The notes beneath the pieces were generated by a model. It was not told the DNA's origin. It ran no database searches and was given only the letters and a program-made list of their open reading frames with translations. A stretch of DNA of 9,251 bases. Source: Kiritimatiellales bacterium. GTDB taxonomy: Bacteria > Verrucomicrobiota > Kiritimatiellia > Kiritimatiellales > Pontiellaceae. The position numbers and the translations under genes are program-made. Positions 1-7,433 of this stretch are shown piece by piece (positions within the stretch are counted from its first letter, which is position 1; every line of letters begins with the position of its first letter). The DNA lies in contig JAUUYK010000025.1 of NCBI GenBank assembly GCA_030588285.1, forward strand, positions 1 through 9,251. Reading direction: 5' to 3'.

Positions 1-2034
1 GGCATCGGATGGAACATCGGAATTTACACCGACGTACGGTTTCACAACGCTCAGCCCTTTGACTTCGCCGTCATAACTGCGGCTCTTATATTCCCGTGAG
101 CAGAGGTTCAAGTCGCCCATGAGTTCAACGAGGGTTTCGGAATAGTCCGCTTTCGTTTCGACGGCCGGCGCTGGGATGGTTGGCTTTTTCCAGATTCCGG
201 GCATGACAAGGGTCGGGCAGCCTTTTTCGTAGAGAAAGTCCATATCGAGGCTGGCGATCATTTTGCCATCTTGTTTGATGGTGAAGTACCCCGAGTCGTT
301 GTATTTACCCATGAAGGCCACATCGACATCGCGCTGTTTTGCGAGCGCTTCGAATGCTTCGCGGCATTCGGGCTGTACGGCGAGGGTCATGCGTTCTTGT
401 GCTTCCGAAACCAAGACTTCCCACGGTTGCAGGCCTTCATATTTCAGCGGAGCGCCCGCGAGGTCGCAGTCGCAACCCCCGGAATATTTGCCCATTTCGC
501 CGAACGAACAGGAGATGCCGCCGGCGCCATTATCGGTGATGCAGCGGAAGAGGCCGAGGTCGCGGGCTTCGAGGATAAATTCGTAGAGTTTACGTTGGGT
601 CAGCGGATCGCCGATCTGTACGGCCTGCGCCGGAGATTCTTCGCGCAGTTCTTCAGAAGAGAAGGTGGCTCCGTGGATTCCATCTTTCCCGATACGTCCC
701 CCGCACATGACGGTCCAATCGCCGACTTCAATCTCCTTGCGTTCGGATGGGCCGCCGGTGACGGTTACTGGAATGGTGCCCATTGTGCCGCAATAGACGA
801 GCGGCTTACCGAGGAAACGTTCGTCGAAACATTCAAAGCCTCGGCTGTATGGAATACCCGATTGGTTGCCGCCGTCGATCACGCCTTCGTGAACGCCATC
901 GCGAATCCGACGCGGATGCATCAGCCCTTCGGGCATCGCTTTGTCGTAGAATGGTGAGCCGAGGCAGTAGCCCCAAACATTGGAAACGAGTGCCGCGCCC
1001 ATGCCGGTTCCGAGCGGATCGCGGTTTACCCCTACAATACCCGTCATAGCGCCACCAAAAGGATCGAGGGCAGACGGCGAGTTGTGGGTTTCCACTTTAT
1101 AGACGAGGTGGATATCTTCGTTAAATTTAACGATACCGGCGTTGTCGGTGAAAACTGAAACCAACCAATCGATCGATTCAGCAATCTTGTTGGTGGACGC
1201 TTTAACGTAGGTTTTGTAGAGCGAGTGGATGATTTCTTCTTCGCCGGTCTCTTCATCTTTATAGTTAATTGTTCCGGCAAAAACCTTGTGCGAACAATGC
1301 TCCGACCAAGTTTGGGCAATACATTCGAGTTCGATATCGGTCGGCCATTCTGGAAGATCGAGTTCGATGCGATGCGCCTTCACGGAGGCACTCAAATAGT
1401 GGTTGCGGATCGTATGCATCTCTTCGAGCGAAAGGGAAAGAATGCCGTCGGAGGAAATCTTCATCAGTTCAGCATCGTTGTCCGGCAACTCAACGGTGTT
1501 CACTTTAATTTCAGGATGGTCGTCGAAGATCGGAGCGGAAATGTCGGGCGCGGACGCCAGCCACTCTTCTTTTGAAACAACGTCGATCGTTTGAATCAGC
1601 GTATTCGCGAGCAGGTCTTTTCCGAGGTGTTCTACATCGGCGCGGGAGAGTTTGCCGGAGAGGAAATATTGAATACAGGTATAGACCTGTTCTTCCCAAT
1701 CGAGTTCGCGGCCCACCACATCCGTAAGTGCTCCGCGAGCGGTACGTCCGAGATTATCGGTGACCCCGGGTTTAAAGCCAATTTCGAGCATCCAATCAAT
1801 GTTTTCGGGGGCAGGAAGTCGATCCATCGCGGATTCGGCCACAACGGGGTCGGCGAAGGTTTTCTGTACCTTGGCGGCCAGCGTTTCATCTATATTCGCA
1901 ACCACCTTATACACATCGCGTGTGCGGCATTCTGCAATCGCCATTTTCAGGGCACCTGCTGCCCGATGGATTACTCCGCGTCCACGTGCATCTGGAACAC
2001 CGTTTTTTAAACCGATTTCAATACGATAAATCAT
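1..2034 (-). CDS. purL: phosphoribosylformylglycinamidine synthase, PurS-PurL fusion type (3' end outside window)
   Basis: This enzyme catalyses the fourth step of de novo purine synthesis in the cytoplasm: FGAR plus ATP and ammonia (from glutamine) gives FGAM. The 678 visible residues have no stop. Residues 1-75 and 80-155 each look like a PurS-type domain; compare EIGLKNGVPDARGRG (5-19) with EIGFKPGVTDNLGRT (84-98). The PurL core follows: the TWSEHCSHK hinge/active-site motif at 242-250 (His246), VETHNSPSALDPFGGA at 314-329, GGRIGKDGIHGATFSS at 445-460 and DNGAGGISCSFGEMG at 501-515. From memory of the long deltaproteobacterial-type proteins with the same layout, full length should be near 1,000 residues, so roughly the last third (second ATP-fold half) is missing here. 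No glutaminase domain is visible, so a separate PurQ is expected. The ATG start at 2034 has GGAG 7 nt upstream (2042-2045). Identity is certain; the full length is inferred. Confidence 0.96.
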   Translation of the reverse strand, partial: MIYRIEIGLKNGVPDARGRGVIHRAAGALKMAIAECRTRDVYKVVANIDETLAAKVQKTFADPVVAESAMDRLPAPENIDWMLEIGFKPGVTDNLGRTARGALTDVVGRELDWEEQVYTCIQYFLSGKLSRADVEHLGKDLLANTLIQTIDVVSKEEWLASAPDISAPIFDDHPEIKVNTVELPDNDAELMKISSDGILSLSLEEMHTIRNHYLSASVKAHRIELDLPEWPTDIELECIAQTWSEHCSHKVFAGTINYKDEETGEEEIIHSLYKTYVKASTNKIAESIDWLVSVFTDNAGIVKFNEDIHLVYKVETHNSPSALDPFGGAMTGIVGVNRDPLGTGMGAALVSNVWGYCLGSPFYDKAMPEGLMHPRRIRDGVHEGVIDGGNQSGIPYSRGFECFDERFLGKPLVYCGTMGTIPVTVTGGPSERKEIEVGDWTVMCGGRIGKDGIHGATFSSEELREESPAQAVQIGDPLTQRKLYEFILEARDLGLFRCITDNGAGGISCSFGEMGKYSGGCDCDLAGAPLKYEGLQPWEVLVSEAQERMTLAVQPECREAFEALAKQRDVDVAFMGKYNDSGYFTIKQDGKMIASLDMDFLYEKGCPTLVMPGIWKKPTIPAPAVETKADYSETLVELMGDLNLCSREYKSRSYDGEVKGLSVVKPYVGVNSDVPSDA

Positions 2035-2060
2035 AGTCAAACTCCAACCGAAGGATTCTT

Positions 2061-2066
2061 TTTATA
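2061..2066 (-). promoter_or_regulatory. possible -10 box of the purL promoter
   Basis: On the minus strand TATAAA lies 26 nt before the purL start, and a terminator lies just upstream, so purL needs its own promoter somewhere between 2035 and 2129. Transcription from this box would give a leader of about 20 nt that still carries the GGAG ribosome site at 2042-2045. No good -35 hexamer is seen at 16-18 nt upstream. I see no recognisable purine riboswitch or PurR-like palindrome in this gap. The call rests on one hexamer and its position. Confidence 0.3.
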
Positions 2067-2129
2067 AGTAAAACGGGGACAATAGCCATAAAGCCGGACA
2101 GGTTAAACCAAGAACATCGGGAAAATAAA

Positions 2130-2155
2130 AAATCCCGCCGGTTTGGGCGGGATTT
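2130..2155 (-). terminator. rho-independent terminator after the AIM24-family gene
   Basis: A perfect 10-bp inverted repeat (AAATCCCGCC / GGCGGGATTT) flanks a 6-nt loop. On the minus strand the stem is followed at once by a T-rich tail (TTTATTTTC, 2121-2129). It sits 28 nt past the AIM24-family stop codon and separates that transcription unit from purL. The A/T ends of the stem lengthen the U tract. On the plus strand the sequence after the stem is not T-rich, so it acts only for minus-strand transcripts. Confidence 0.88.
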
Positions 2156-2183
2156 GAGCCTTTTACAAGGGTTCGAAAAGGGC

Positions 2184-2972
2184 CTAGCGACCCCCGAGTA
2201 GACTGCCGACAACACCAAGGACCGAACCTTCGCCTTGGCGCTCTCCGCCCGCCTGTTGAGGGGCATGCTGTATGATCCGATCAGCCAAGCGAGAGAACGG
2301 CAAGCTTTGCAGATAAACCGTGCCGGTTCCCCGCAATGTCGCGAGGAACAATCCCTCACCGCCAAAGAAAGCGGATTTAAGACCAACACGTTCAATGCTG
2401 TAATCAATTCCGGGCGAGAAAGCCACGATGCAACCGGTATCCACCTTGATCACCCCGTTATTCAGCTCCTTTTTCACGACCGTACCCCCGGCGTGCATAA
2501 AGGCCATGCCATCGCCCTGCAGACGCTGCAGAATAAAACCTTCGCCGCCGAAAAATCCCGCGCCAAACTTTTTCGTGAAGGCAATCCCAATGGAAGTCCC
2601 TTTGGCCGCGCACAAAAAGGCATCTTTCTGACAGAGAATTTCTCCGCCGCAGTCCGCCATATCAAGAGCAACAATCTTACCCGGATAGGGCGCACCGAAA
2701 GTGACCGATTTTTTGCCCTGCCCGACATTCGTGAAATGGGTTATAAACAGACTTTCGCCCGAGAGCGCCCGCTTTCCAGCACCCACTAACTTCCCCAACA
2801 TGCTTTCGTTGGCCTTAGATCCATCGCCCATCTTGGCTTCGAACGAAATTCCATCGTCCATCCAGTTCATGGCTCCGGCCTCGGCAATCACAGTTTCGGC
2901 GGGATCCAATTCCACCTCCACGGTCTGCAGGTCTCCGCCTAAAATTGTATAGTCTACTTCATGACATTTCAT
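2184..2972 (-). CDS. AIM24 / TIGR00266-family protein
   Basis: The 262-residue product fits the AIM24-like family (Pfam AIM24, TIGR00266), a beta-rich fold named after a yeast mitochondrial protein. Its bacterial role is not established. Typical family features are visible: the early [11 protein letters not shown] segment (30-40) and two glycine-rich repeats of the form GGEG-hydrophobic-GxG, at 142-156 ([14 protein letters not shown]) and 204-221 ([18 protein letters not shown]). A charged linker and a Gly-rich tail ([10 protein letters not shown]) close the protein, as is common in the family. There is no signal peptide or membrane segment, so a cytoplasmic or membrane-peripheral place is likely. 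The ATG at 2972 has a strong AGGGGAGGGA site (2981-2990) 8 nt upstream, directly beside the stop codon of the preceding secreted-protein gene, so the two are probably co-transcribed. Family assignment is firm; function is unknown. Confidence 0.92.
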   Translation of the reverse strand: MKCHEVDYTILGGDLQTVEVELDPAETVIAEAGAMNWMDDGISFEAKMGDGSKANESMLGKLVGAGKRALSGESLFITHFTNVGQGKKSVTFGAPYPGKIVALDMADCGGEILCQKDAFLCAAKGTSIGIAFTKKFGAGFFGGEGFILQRLQGDGMAFMHAGGTVVKKELNNGVIKVDTGCIVAFSPGIDYSIERVGLKSAFFGGEGLFLATLRGTGTVYLQSLPFSRLADRIIQHAPQQAGGERQGEGSVLGVVGSLLGGR

Positions 2973-2990
2973 CGTTCGTATCCCTCCCCT

Positions 2991-4691
2991 TTATTCCTGA
3001 ACTGGGGCAGCCGCAGGGGCTCCCATTCCTGGTTGCTGTTGCATATTTTGCATCTGCCTCAGCACACCAATTTGAGCAATTTTACCGATTAGATCGCTGG
3101 GAATATTAACACTCCACATCACACGGCCTTCATCTCGGAAGCCAGCGGAGGTAATCGAATCAACTCCCTGAAGCAGGGCCACCACCTGCTGGTTAATCGG
3201 ATTTTGCATTCCGGCGGGAACTAGGGCAGATATAAATTCTACATACCGGCCGATATCAAAATCGCTGTAGTAGAATCCACCTTCGGGATAAACATTGCGC
3301 GCTTCAACCGGAACCACCGTGATATCGGCGTTCTGAACGCGATCAATTGTTTTTTCAATCTCCACTTCGCCCATCACCAAAAGAACCTTACCGTCGAAAA
3401 TAGCAATGTCATACTCTAGGTCGTCCATATCCAAGGCATCCAATTGTTTTTGTTGCTCTTCGGATACGTCTTCCATTGCAAATTTCATTTCCAGTTCATG
3501 AATCTGAATTCCTTTATACTCCCGGTCATTTTCTTTAAACTCGAAACTCATTTCAATACCTAGACTTTTATAAAGCCCCAATATCAGAGCCATATCCTGA
3601 TCCATGGTTTTGAACAATTCGAGGGCGGCAGCTTCGTCCGTAACTTCGTTCAGGTAATTCAGGCTCATCCCATCGTCCACATCAAAATCGAATATTTCAC
3701 ATCCGGCCCCGTTATAGACCTTCATCCATTTCGTCAGGTTTGCTATCGCCCCAGAGAGATCAATATTTTCAAGTTTCATATCAGCCAAAATTTGTTCTAC
3801 TTCGGCAATGATGAAGGTGGAGATCGCTTCGGGATTGGCCATAGCAAAATCGAACATTACCATCCCTTCTCCCAATAGGCCTGCCTGAAGCTTCGGACTG
3901 GCATTACTGGTCTTCGGCGAATTACAAAGCGTAGCCAAACGCGTTCCTTTTTTTGAAACATAGGTTTCACTAATTTTCAGAGAACCCTTTTCAGGAGCAA
4001 GCACCACTTCAATGGCTTCGATTTGACTGGCCAGCGAAACTAAAAGACGAACTTCGCCCTCCAGAATCTTAGAAAGATTCGCCATGGAATTGGTATCAGC
4101 GCTTTGCGCCATCTCGGTTTCCATCAACTGAGGCAGTTTTTGCACGAAGCCCATAACCAATTCATTATTTTCTTCAATCATTGCAGCCGGGTGAGCGGCA
4201 ATTCGTAAGGTTGGACTCCGCTTGGTCAACAATTCTGATTGAATCGTTCCAGATAGGGTTATCGCTTTAGTAATTACATCATCTGAATTAGCTACGATCA
4301 GCACTCCATTGGTAAAGATTGCCTGCATGCCTTGAGCGATGGCGGCATTGGAATAGAGTTCAGACTGAACTTCTGACACTTCAATGACCGAAAATACATT
4401 GGTGGGATCGAGCGCAACAACGGCGAGTCCTTTCCCTGGAGCAATGCCGGATAAATTGGGATCGCCCAACTGCATTCCGACCATGCCCTTGATCATCATG
4501 CCGTTCATCATGGGCGAAACCTGCGCGGCCACCAAACCCACTTCATCAATTAATCCATGCAAATCCGACACCGTGATTGAGAGCATCGCTTCCGACATTA
4601 CCGCCGGCTCTTCCACCACCGGAGCGGCGTGTACGGCAAACGATAGGACGGTGGAAACAACGACTAAACTAACGCACCTGATCTTCTTCAT
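2991..4691 (-). CDS. secreted protein of unknown function, Met-rich near the N-terminus
   Basis: I do not recognise the family. The 566-residue product begins with a classical Sec signal peptide: basic MKKIR, a hydrophobic core at 7-20, and a likely cut after Ala22 (VHA|APVV). The mature part is acidic and has no further membrane segment, so periplasmic or exported. A methionine-rich stretch occurs at 61-73 (MMNGMMIKGMVGM). An acidic region follows at 407-428, and the C-terminus is a Met/Gln then Ala/Pro tail (546-566). The mature protein has only two cysteines (256 and 331), and there is no catalytic motif I can name. The start was chosen at ATG 4691 because GGAG (4698-4701) sits 6 nt upstream and this gives a clean signal peptide; in-frame ATG 4703 and TTG 4712 would place that site inside the coding region. 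The stop is 18 nt before the AIM24-family gene, which suggests one transcript. Confidence 0.85.
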   Translation of the reverse strand: MKKIRCVSLVVVSTVLSFAVHAAPVVEEPAVMSEAMLSITVSDLHGLIDEVGLVAAQVSPMMNGMMIKGMVGMQLGDPNLSGIAPGKGLAVVALDPTNVFSVIEVSEVQSELYSNAAIAQGMQAIFTNGVLIVANSDDVITKAITLSGTIQSELLTKRSPTLRIAAHPAAMIEENNELVMGFVQKLPQLMETEMAQSADTNSMANLSKILEGEVRLLVSLASQIEAIEVVLAPEKGSLKISETYVSKKGTRLATLCNSPKTSNASPKLQAGLLGEGMVMFDFAMANPEAISTFIIAEVEQILADMKLENIDLSGAIANLTKWMKVYNGAGCEIFDFDVDDGMSLNYLNEVTDEAAALELFKTMDQDMALILGLYKSLGIEMSFEFKENDREYKGIQIHELEMKFAMEDVSEEQQKQLDALDMDDLEYDIAIFDGKVLLVMGEVEIEKTIDRVQNADITVVPVEARNVYPEGGFYYSDFDIGRYVEFISALVPAGMQNPINQQVVALLQGVDSITSAGFRDEGRVMWSVNIPSDLIGKIAQIGVLRQMQNMQQQPGMGAPAAAPVQE

Positions 4692-4801
4692 AATTTTCTC
4701 CATACGACTCAATATTTAAACTAAATTTACACCCTACCTTTTACCTCAATAAAACAAACCGTAAAGATATTCTAATGATTTAATTTTAAAATTGGGAATC
4801 C
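4692..4801. other. AT-rich gap between the SDR gene and the secreted-protein gene
   Basis: This 110-nt gap is clearly richer in A and T than its neighbours and should hold the promoter of the secreted-protein/AIM24 unit. It contains a perfect 12-nt palindrome AATTTTAAAATT at 4782-4793, close behind the SDR stop. On the minus strand, TTTACG followed 16 nt later by TAAAAG is a weak promoter match. No GC-rich stem with a U tract is present, so I see no terminator for the SDR gene and read-through is possible. Confidence 0.4.
4698..4701 (-). promoter_or_regulatory. ribosome binding site that fixes the start of the secreted-protein gene
   Basis: GGAG on the minus strand is 6 nt before ATG 4691. 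Two longer in-frame starts exist (ATG 4703 and TTG 4712), but neither has a comparable site, and both would add residues ahead of the lysine-rich signal-peptide start. The shorter start is therefore preferred. Confidence 0.6.
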
Positions 4802-5485
4802 CTAAAAATTAGACTCAACCATCGGACGATAGGTCAGTTCATGAACCACCACATCGCTCGGAGCGGTGATGCAATGGACAATCATTTTTGCAGCCGACGA
4901 AGCCGTGAGATATTCGGACCGTTCCTCTGGACGAAAGTCGGTATTGGTTCCGCCGGGATAGACGGCCGTGACCTTCACATTCACACCCTGCGCTTCCTTA
5001 ATCAGGCATTTCGTGAAGCCCATCAAACCGTATTTCATCGTAGAATAGATGGCATAGTTCGGCTGTGAGGTTTTTGCAATGGTGCTGATCACATTAACGA
5101 TATGGCCGGATTTTCGCGCGGTCATCTCCTTTAATGCTTCCCGACTCAACACCATCGGAGCGCGCAGGTTCAAGGCATATTGCTTTTCCCAATCGTCCAA
5201 CTTAATTTCTGATATCGGCGCTTTTCGATTATTCAAACCCGCGTTATTAATGAGAACATCAATCTGTCCCAACGCAACTTTCGCCTGTTCATAAACCGCG
5301 ACTGCCTGAGCAGGGTCGGATAAATCCGCCGTTGCGCCCAGACAACCGGTTTCGGTTTTAAGCGATTCCATCAAGGATTTATTCCGCCCCGTTGCAAACA
5401 CGGAAAACCCACATTCAGTTAATTGCTTCGCCAGCTCACGACCAATGCCGCGTGTTGCCCCCGTAATCAAAACTGAACGATTCAT
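4802..5485 (-). CDS. short-chain dehydrogenase/reductase (SDR family)
   Basis: A 227-residue classical SDR, an NAD(P)-dependent oxidoreductase with a Rossmann fold, cytoplasmic, substrate unknown. Motifs in order: TGATRGIG cofactor loop at 8-15, an Arg at 34 in ATGRN after the second strand (often linked to NADPH preference), D55 in the adenine-binding ADLSD segment, NNAG at 80-83, catalytic Ser134 (NVIS), Tyr147 and Lys151 (YSTMK), and PGGTNT at 177-182. At 227 residues it is at the short end of the classical family (about 250), with a brief C-terminal substrate region. The start at 5485 is only 3 nt past the helicase stop, and its ribosome site (GGAGA, 5494-5499) lies inside the last helicase codons, so translation is probably coupled. 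Pairing with a helicase does not reveal the substrate. Family is firm; specific reaction is not predicted. Confidence 0.94.
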   Translation of the reverse strand: MNRSVLITGATRGIGRELAKQLTECGFSVFATGRNKSLMESLKTETGCLGATADLSDPAQAVAVYEQAKVALGQIDVLINNAGLNNRKAPISEIKLDDWEKQYALNLRAPMVLSREALKEMTARKSGHIVNVISTIAKTSQPNYAIYSTMKYGLMGFTKCLIKEAQGVNVKVTAVYPGGTNTDFRPEERSEYLTASSAAKMIVHCITAPSDVVVHELTYRPMVESNF

Positions 5486-5488
5486 CGG

Positions 5489-7240
5489 TTAGCTTCTCCG
5501 TTTACGTCCAGCCGGGTGACCTTGCCGCCCGCCCGAGCCTTGCCGACCACTGGAACCCTGCCGACCGCTACCACCTGAACGACCGCCGCCTCCACCGCCG
5601 CCTGTTGCGGAACGAATGCTGACTTCACGTCCGTCGAGTTTCAGATCTTTAAGCCCACCGCGGATCGCCGTAGATGCTTCTTTAGAAACTTCGAAGAACG
5701 AGGAATCGCGGCCTAGGTCGATTGCACCGATCTGGTTCGATTTCACATTGCAGTTTTCGCACACCAAACGAACAATGGCTCCAGCATTCACTTTATGAAC
5801 GCGACCCACGTTAATGGAAAAACGATTGGTATCGTACGCCTGCATTCTGGAATTGCGCTTGGAATTTTCAGTGCGCTGATGAGCACCGCCTGCGGCGCGT
5901 TCGCGCTGCGGGCGTGCCTTCACATTAATGTCGTTAGCGTTGCGGTAGTATTCGAGGAAATGATTAAACTCAACCGAAACAAATCGCTTGATAATTTCTT
6001 TCTTATCGAGGTGGCAAAGTGCTTCGTAGGCCGGAGCTAGATAATCTTGAATCTCCTCTTCGTTTACCTTGCTGTTAACCACTCGATCGAGCAACGCAAT
6101 CAGCTGATTTTCGCAAATTGCTTTGGCATCGGGTACTTTTTCGAGTTTGATCTTAATCTTGTTGCGCCGCTCCAACTCGGTGATCCGCCGGCGCTCGTGC
6201 ATGTTAATGAGCGCAATCGAAACGCCCGATTTTCCGGCACGCGCCGTACGACCACTACGATGCGTATAGGCTGCCGCTTCATCAGATAGTTTATAGTGAA
6301 TTACGTGGGTAATGTCGTCCACATCAATACCGCGAGCCGCCACATCGGTGGCCACGAGAATGGTAATATTTTTCTGGCGGAATTTACGCATTACGGCATC
6401 GCGTTGAGACTGCGAAAGTTCGCCGTGCAGCGAATCGGCCTGATAGCCGTCCTGAATCAACTTTTCCGCTACCGTCCGAGTTTCTGCACGGGTACGGCAG
6501 AAAATAAGGCCATAGATTTCGGGGAGAAAATCAAGAATTCGTTTAACCGCTGGATACCGATCTTTTTCGTGCACCATAAAGCAGATATGCTCAATGTTTG
6601 CCGCGGACTCGTTCCGCCCACCCACAGAAACCTCAACGGGGTCGGTTTGATAATTTTGAGCGATGCGCGCAACGCCCTTATCCATCGTTGCAGAAAAGAG
6701 CCACGTAACGCGTTCCTTTGGCATACTGCCCAAAATCTTATCGAGCTCTTCCTTAAAGCCCATATTGAGCATTTCGTCCGCTTCGTCGAGCACCACCATT
6801 GAGATCTTGTCCGTCTTAACCGCGCGGCGGTCAATGAGATCCATCAGTCGACCGGGAGTGGCCACAATGATTTGTGCACCGCGTTTAAGATCGCGAATCT
6901 GTGTAGTGATAGCCGCACCGCCATACACCGCCACAACACGCAAAGCCGCCCGGTGGAGAGAAAACTTTTTAATGTCGTCGGTAATCTGCAAACACAACTC
7001 GCGGGTCGGGCACAAGATAACGCCTTGAGGGGCGGCCAGATCGGGATCAATACGCTCTAAGAGCGGCAAACCAAATGCGGCGGTTTTACCCGTCCCGGTC
7101 GAAGCCAGACCAATAAAGTCCTTCTTCCCTTCAAGTAAAATAGGGATCGCCTTTTCCTGAATGGGGGTGGCGCTTTCAAAGCCTAGCGCCTCAATCGATT
7201 TAAGGGTGTCGGCATTAAGCCCAAGTTCGGTGAATTTCAT
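5489..7240 (-). CDS. deaD: DEAD-box ATP-dependent RNA helicase, DeaD/CsdA-like
   Basis: This ATP-dependent helicase unwinds short RNA duplexes; relatives act in ribosome assembly, mRNA decay and cold adaptation. All core motifs are intact: Q motif (FTELGL start, TPIQ at 25-28), motif I ASTGTGKT 46-53, PTREL 78-82, TPGR 128-131, DEAD 152-155, SAT 183-185, FCRTR 247-251, ATDVAARGID 297-306 and HRSGRTARAG 327-336. After a helical linker, residues about 472-546 match the DbpA-type RRM-like RNA-binding domain, as in E. coli DeaD. The end is a disordered Gly/Arg/Gln tail (547-583) with a run of seven glycines and three GRQG units, ending in basic RKRRS. Length 583 is close to DeaD (about 630). The ATG at 7240 is preceded by GAGAGGA. 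The long upstream region and the divergent cold-shock-domain gene suggest temperature control. The symbol follows domain layout; the exact paralogue is uncertain. Confidence 0.95.
   Translation of the reverse strand: MKFTELGLNADTLKSIEALGFESATPIQEKAIPILLEGKKDFIGLASTGTGKTAAFGLPLLERIDPDLAAPQGVILCPTRELCLQITDDIKKFSLHRAALRVVAVYGGAAITTQIRDLKRGAQIIVATPGRLMDLIDRRAVKTDKISMVVLDEADEMLNMGFKEELDKILGSMPKERVTWLFSATMDKGVARIAQNYQTDPVEVSVGGRNESAANIEHICFMVHEKDRYPAVKRILDFLPEIYGLIFCRTRAETRTVAEKLIQDGYQADSLHGELSQSQRDAVMRKFRQKNITILVATDVAARGIDVDDITHVIHYKLSDEAAAYTHRSGRTARAGKSGVSIALINMHERRRITELERRNKIKIKLEKVPDAKAICENQLIALLDRVVNSKVNEEEIQDYLAPAYEALCHLDKKEIIKRFVSVEFNHFLEYYRNANDINVKARPQRERAAGGAHQRTENSKRNSRMQAYDTNRFSINVGRVHKVNAGAIVRLVCENCNVKSNQIGAIDLGRDSSFFEVSKEASTAIRGGLKDLKLDGREVSIRSATGGGGGGGRSGGSGRQGSSGRQGSGGRQGHPAGRKRRS
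5492..5602 (-). repeat. Gly-rich GRQG repeat segment at the 3' end of the helicase gene
   Basis: This stretch encodes residues 547-583: seven consecutive glycines, then RSGGS and three GRQG units spaced six residues apart (559-562, 565-568, 571-574), then a basic end. At the DNA level the units are related 18-nt direct repeats, so the length may vary between strains by slippage. Such RG-rich tails in DEAD-box proteins usually add non-specific RNA affinity. Confidence 0.7.
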
Positions 7241-7271
7241 ACTATCCTCTCACAATTAAAAGATCACCTTC

Positions 7272-7289
7272 GTCCCGCCCACACGGGAC
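7272..7289 (-). promoter_or_regulatory. hairpin in the helicase mRNA leader
   Basis: A perfect 6-bp inverted repeat, GTCCCG / CGGGAC, with a 6-nt loop lies about 31 nt before the helicase start codon. It is not followed directly by a U tract on either strand, so it is not a standard terminator. In a leader of this type it could affect translation or mRNA stability. That role is inferred only from position. Confidence 0.35.
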
Positions 7290-7405
7290 AGCACAAAAAT
7301 AAATCCTTCATAATTAGCAGGGCGTCGATCCCGCGCCCATCGCAAGAGTTTAGCCCCGAATCAGCAGAACAAAAAAAAATAAGGGTTCCGCAAAACGAAC
7401 GGGCA

Positions 7406-7433
7406 TCTATACGCGCATTCCGTACGAATGCAA
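7406..7433 (-). promoter_or_regulatory. possible helicase promoter overlapping an inverted repeat
   Basis: On the minus strand TTGCAT (7428-7433) and TATAGA (7406-7411) are separated by 16 nt; each hexamer matches the sigma-70 consensus only in part. The inverted repeat GCATTC-cgtac-GAATGC (7415-7431) covers the -35 edge and spacer, where a repressor or activator site could sit. Use of this promoter would give an untranslated leader of about 160 nt, long as in many cold-shock transcripts. Both promoter and operator are tentative. Confidence 0.3.

Noticed and set aside
271..957. Plus-strand 228-residue open frame
   Set aside because: It lies fully inside purL on the other strand, while the purL frame shows clear family motifs throughout; the peptide has no recognisable domain.
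2235..2789. Plus-strand 184-residue open frame
   Set aside because: It is antisense to the AIM24-family gene, whose frame is supported by motifs, ribosome site and operon position.
4782..4793. AT-only palindrome as a terminator of the SDR gene
   Set aside because: It has no GC pairs and no loop, so it would not form a stable RNA stem; it may be chance in an AT-rich gap.
6296..6802. Plus-strand 168-residue open frame
   Set aside because: It is antisense to the helicase core that carries the DEAD, SAT and HRSGRTARAG motifs; a shadow frame.
7272..7289. Leader hairpin as a transcription terminator
   Set aside because: The stem is only 6 bp and the nearest T run on the helicase strand begins about 10 nt later.
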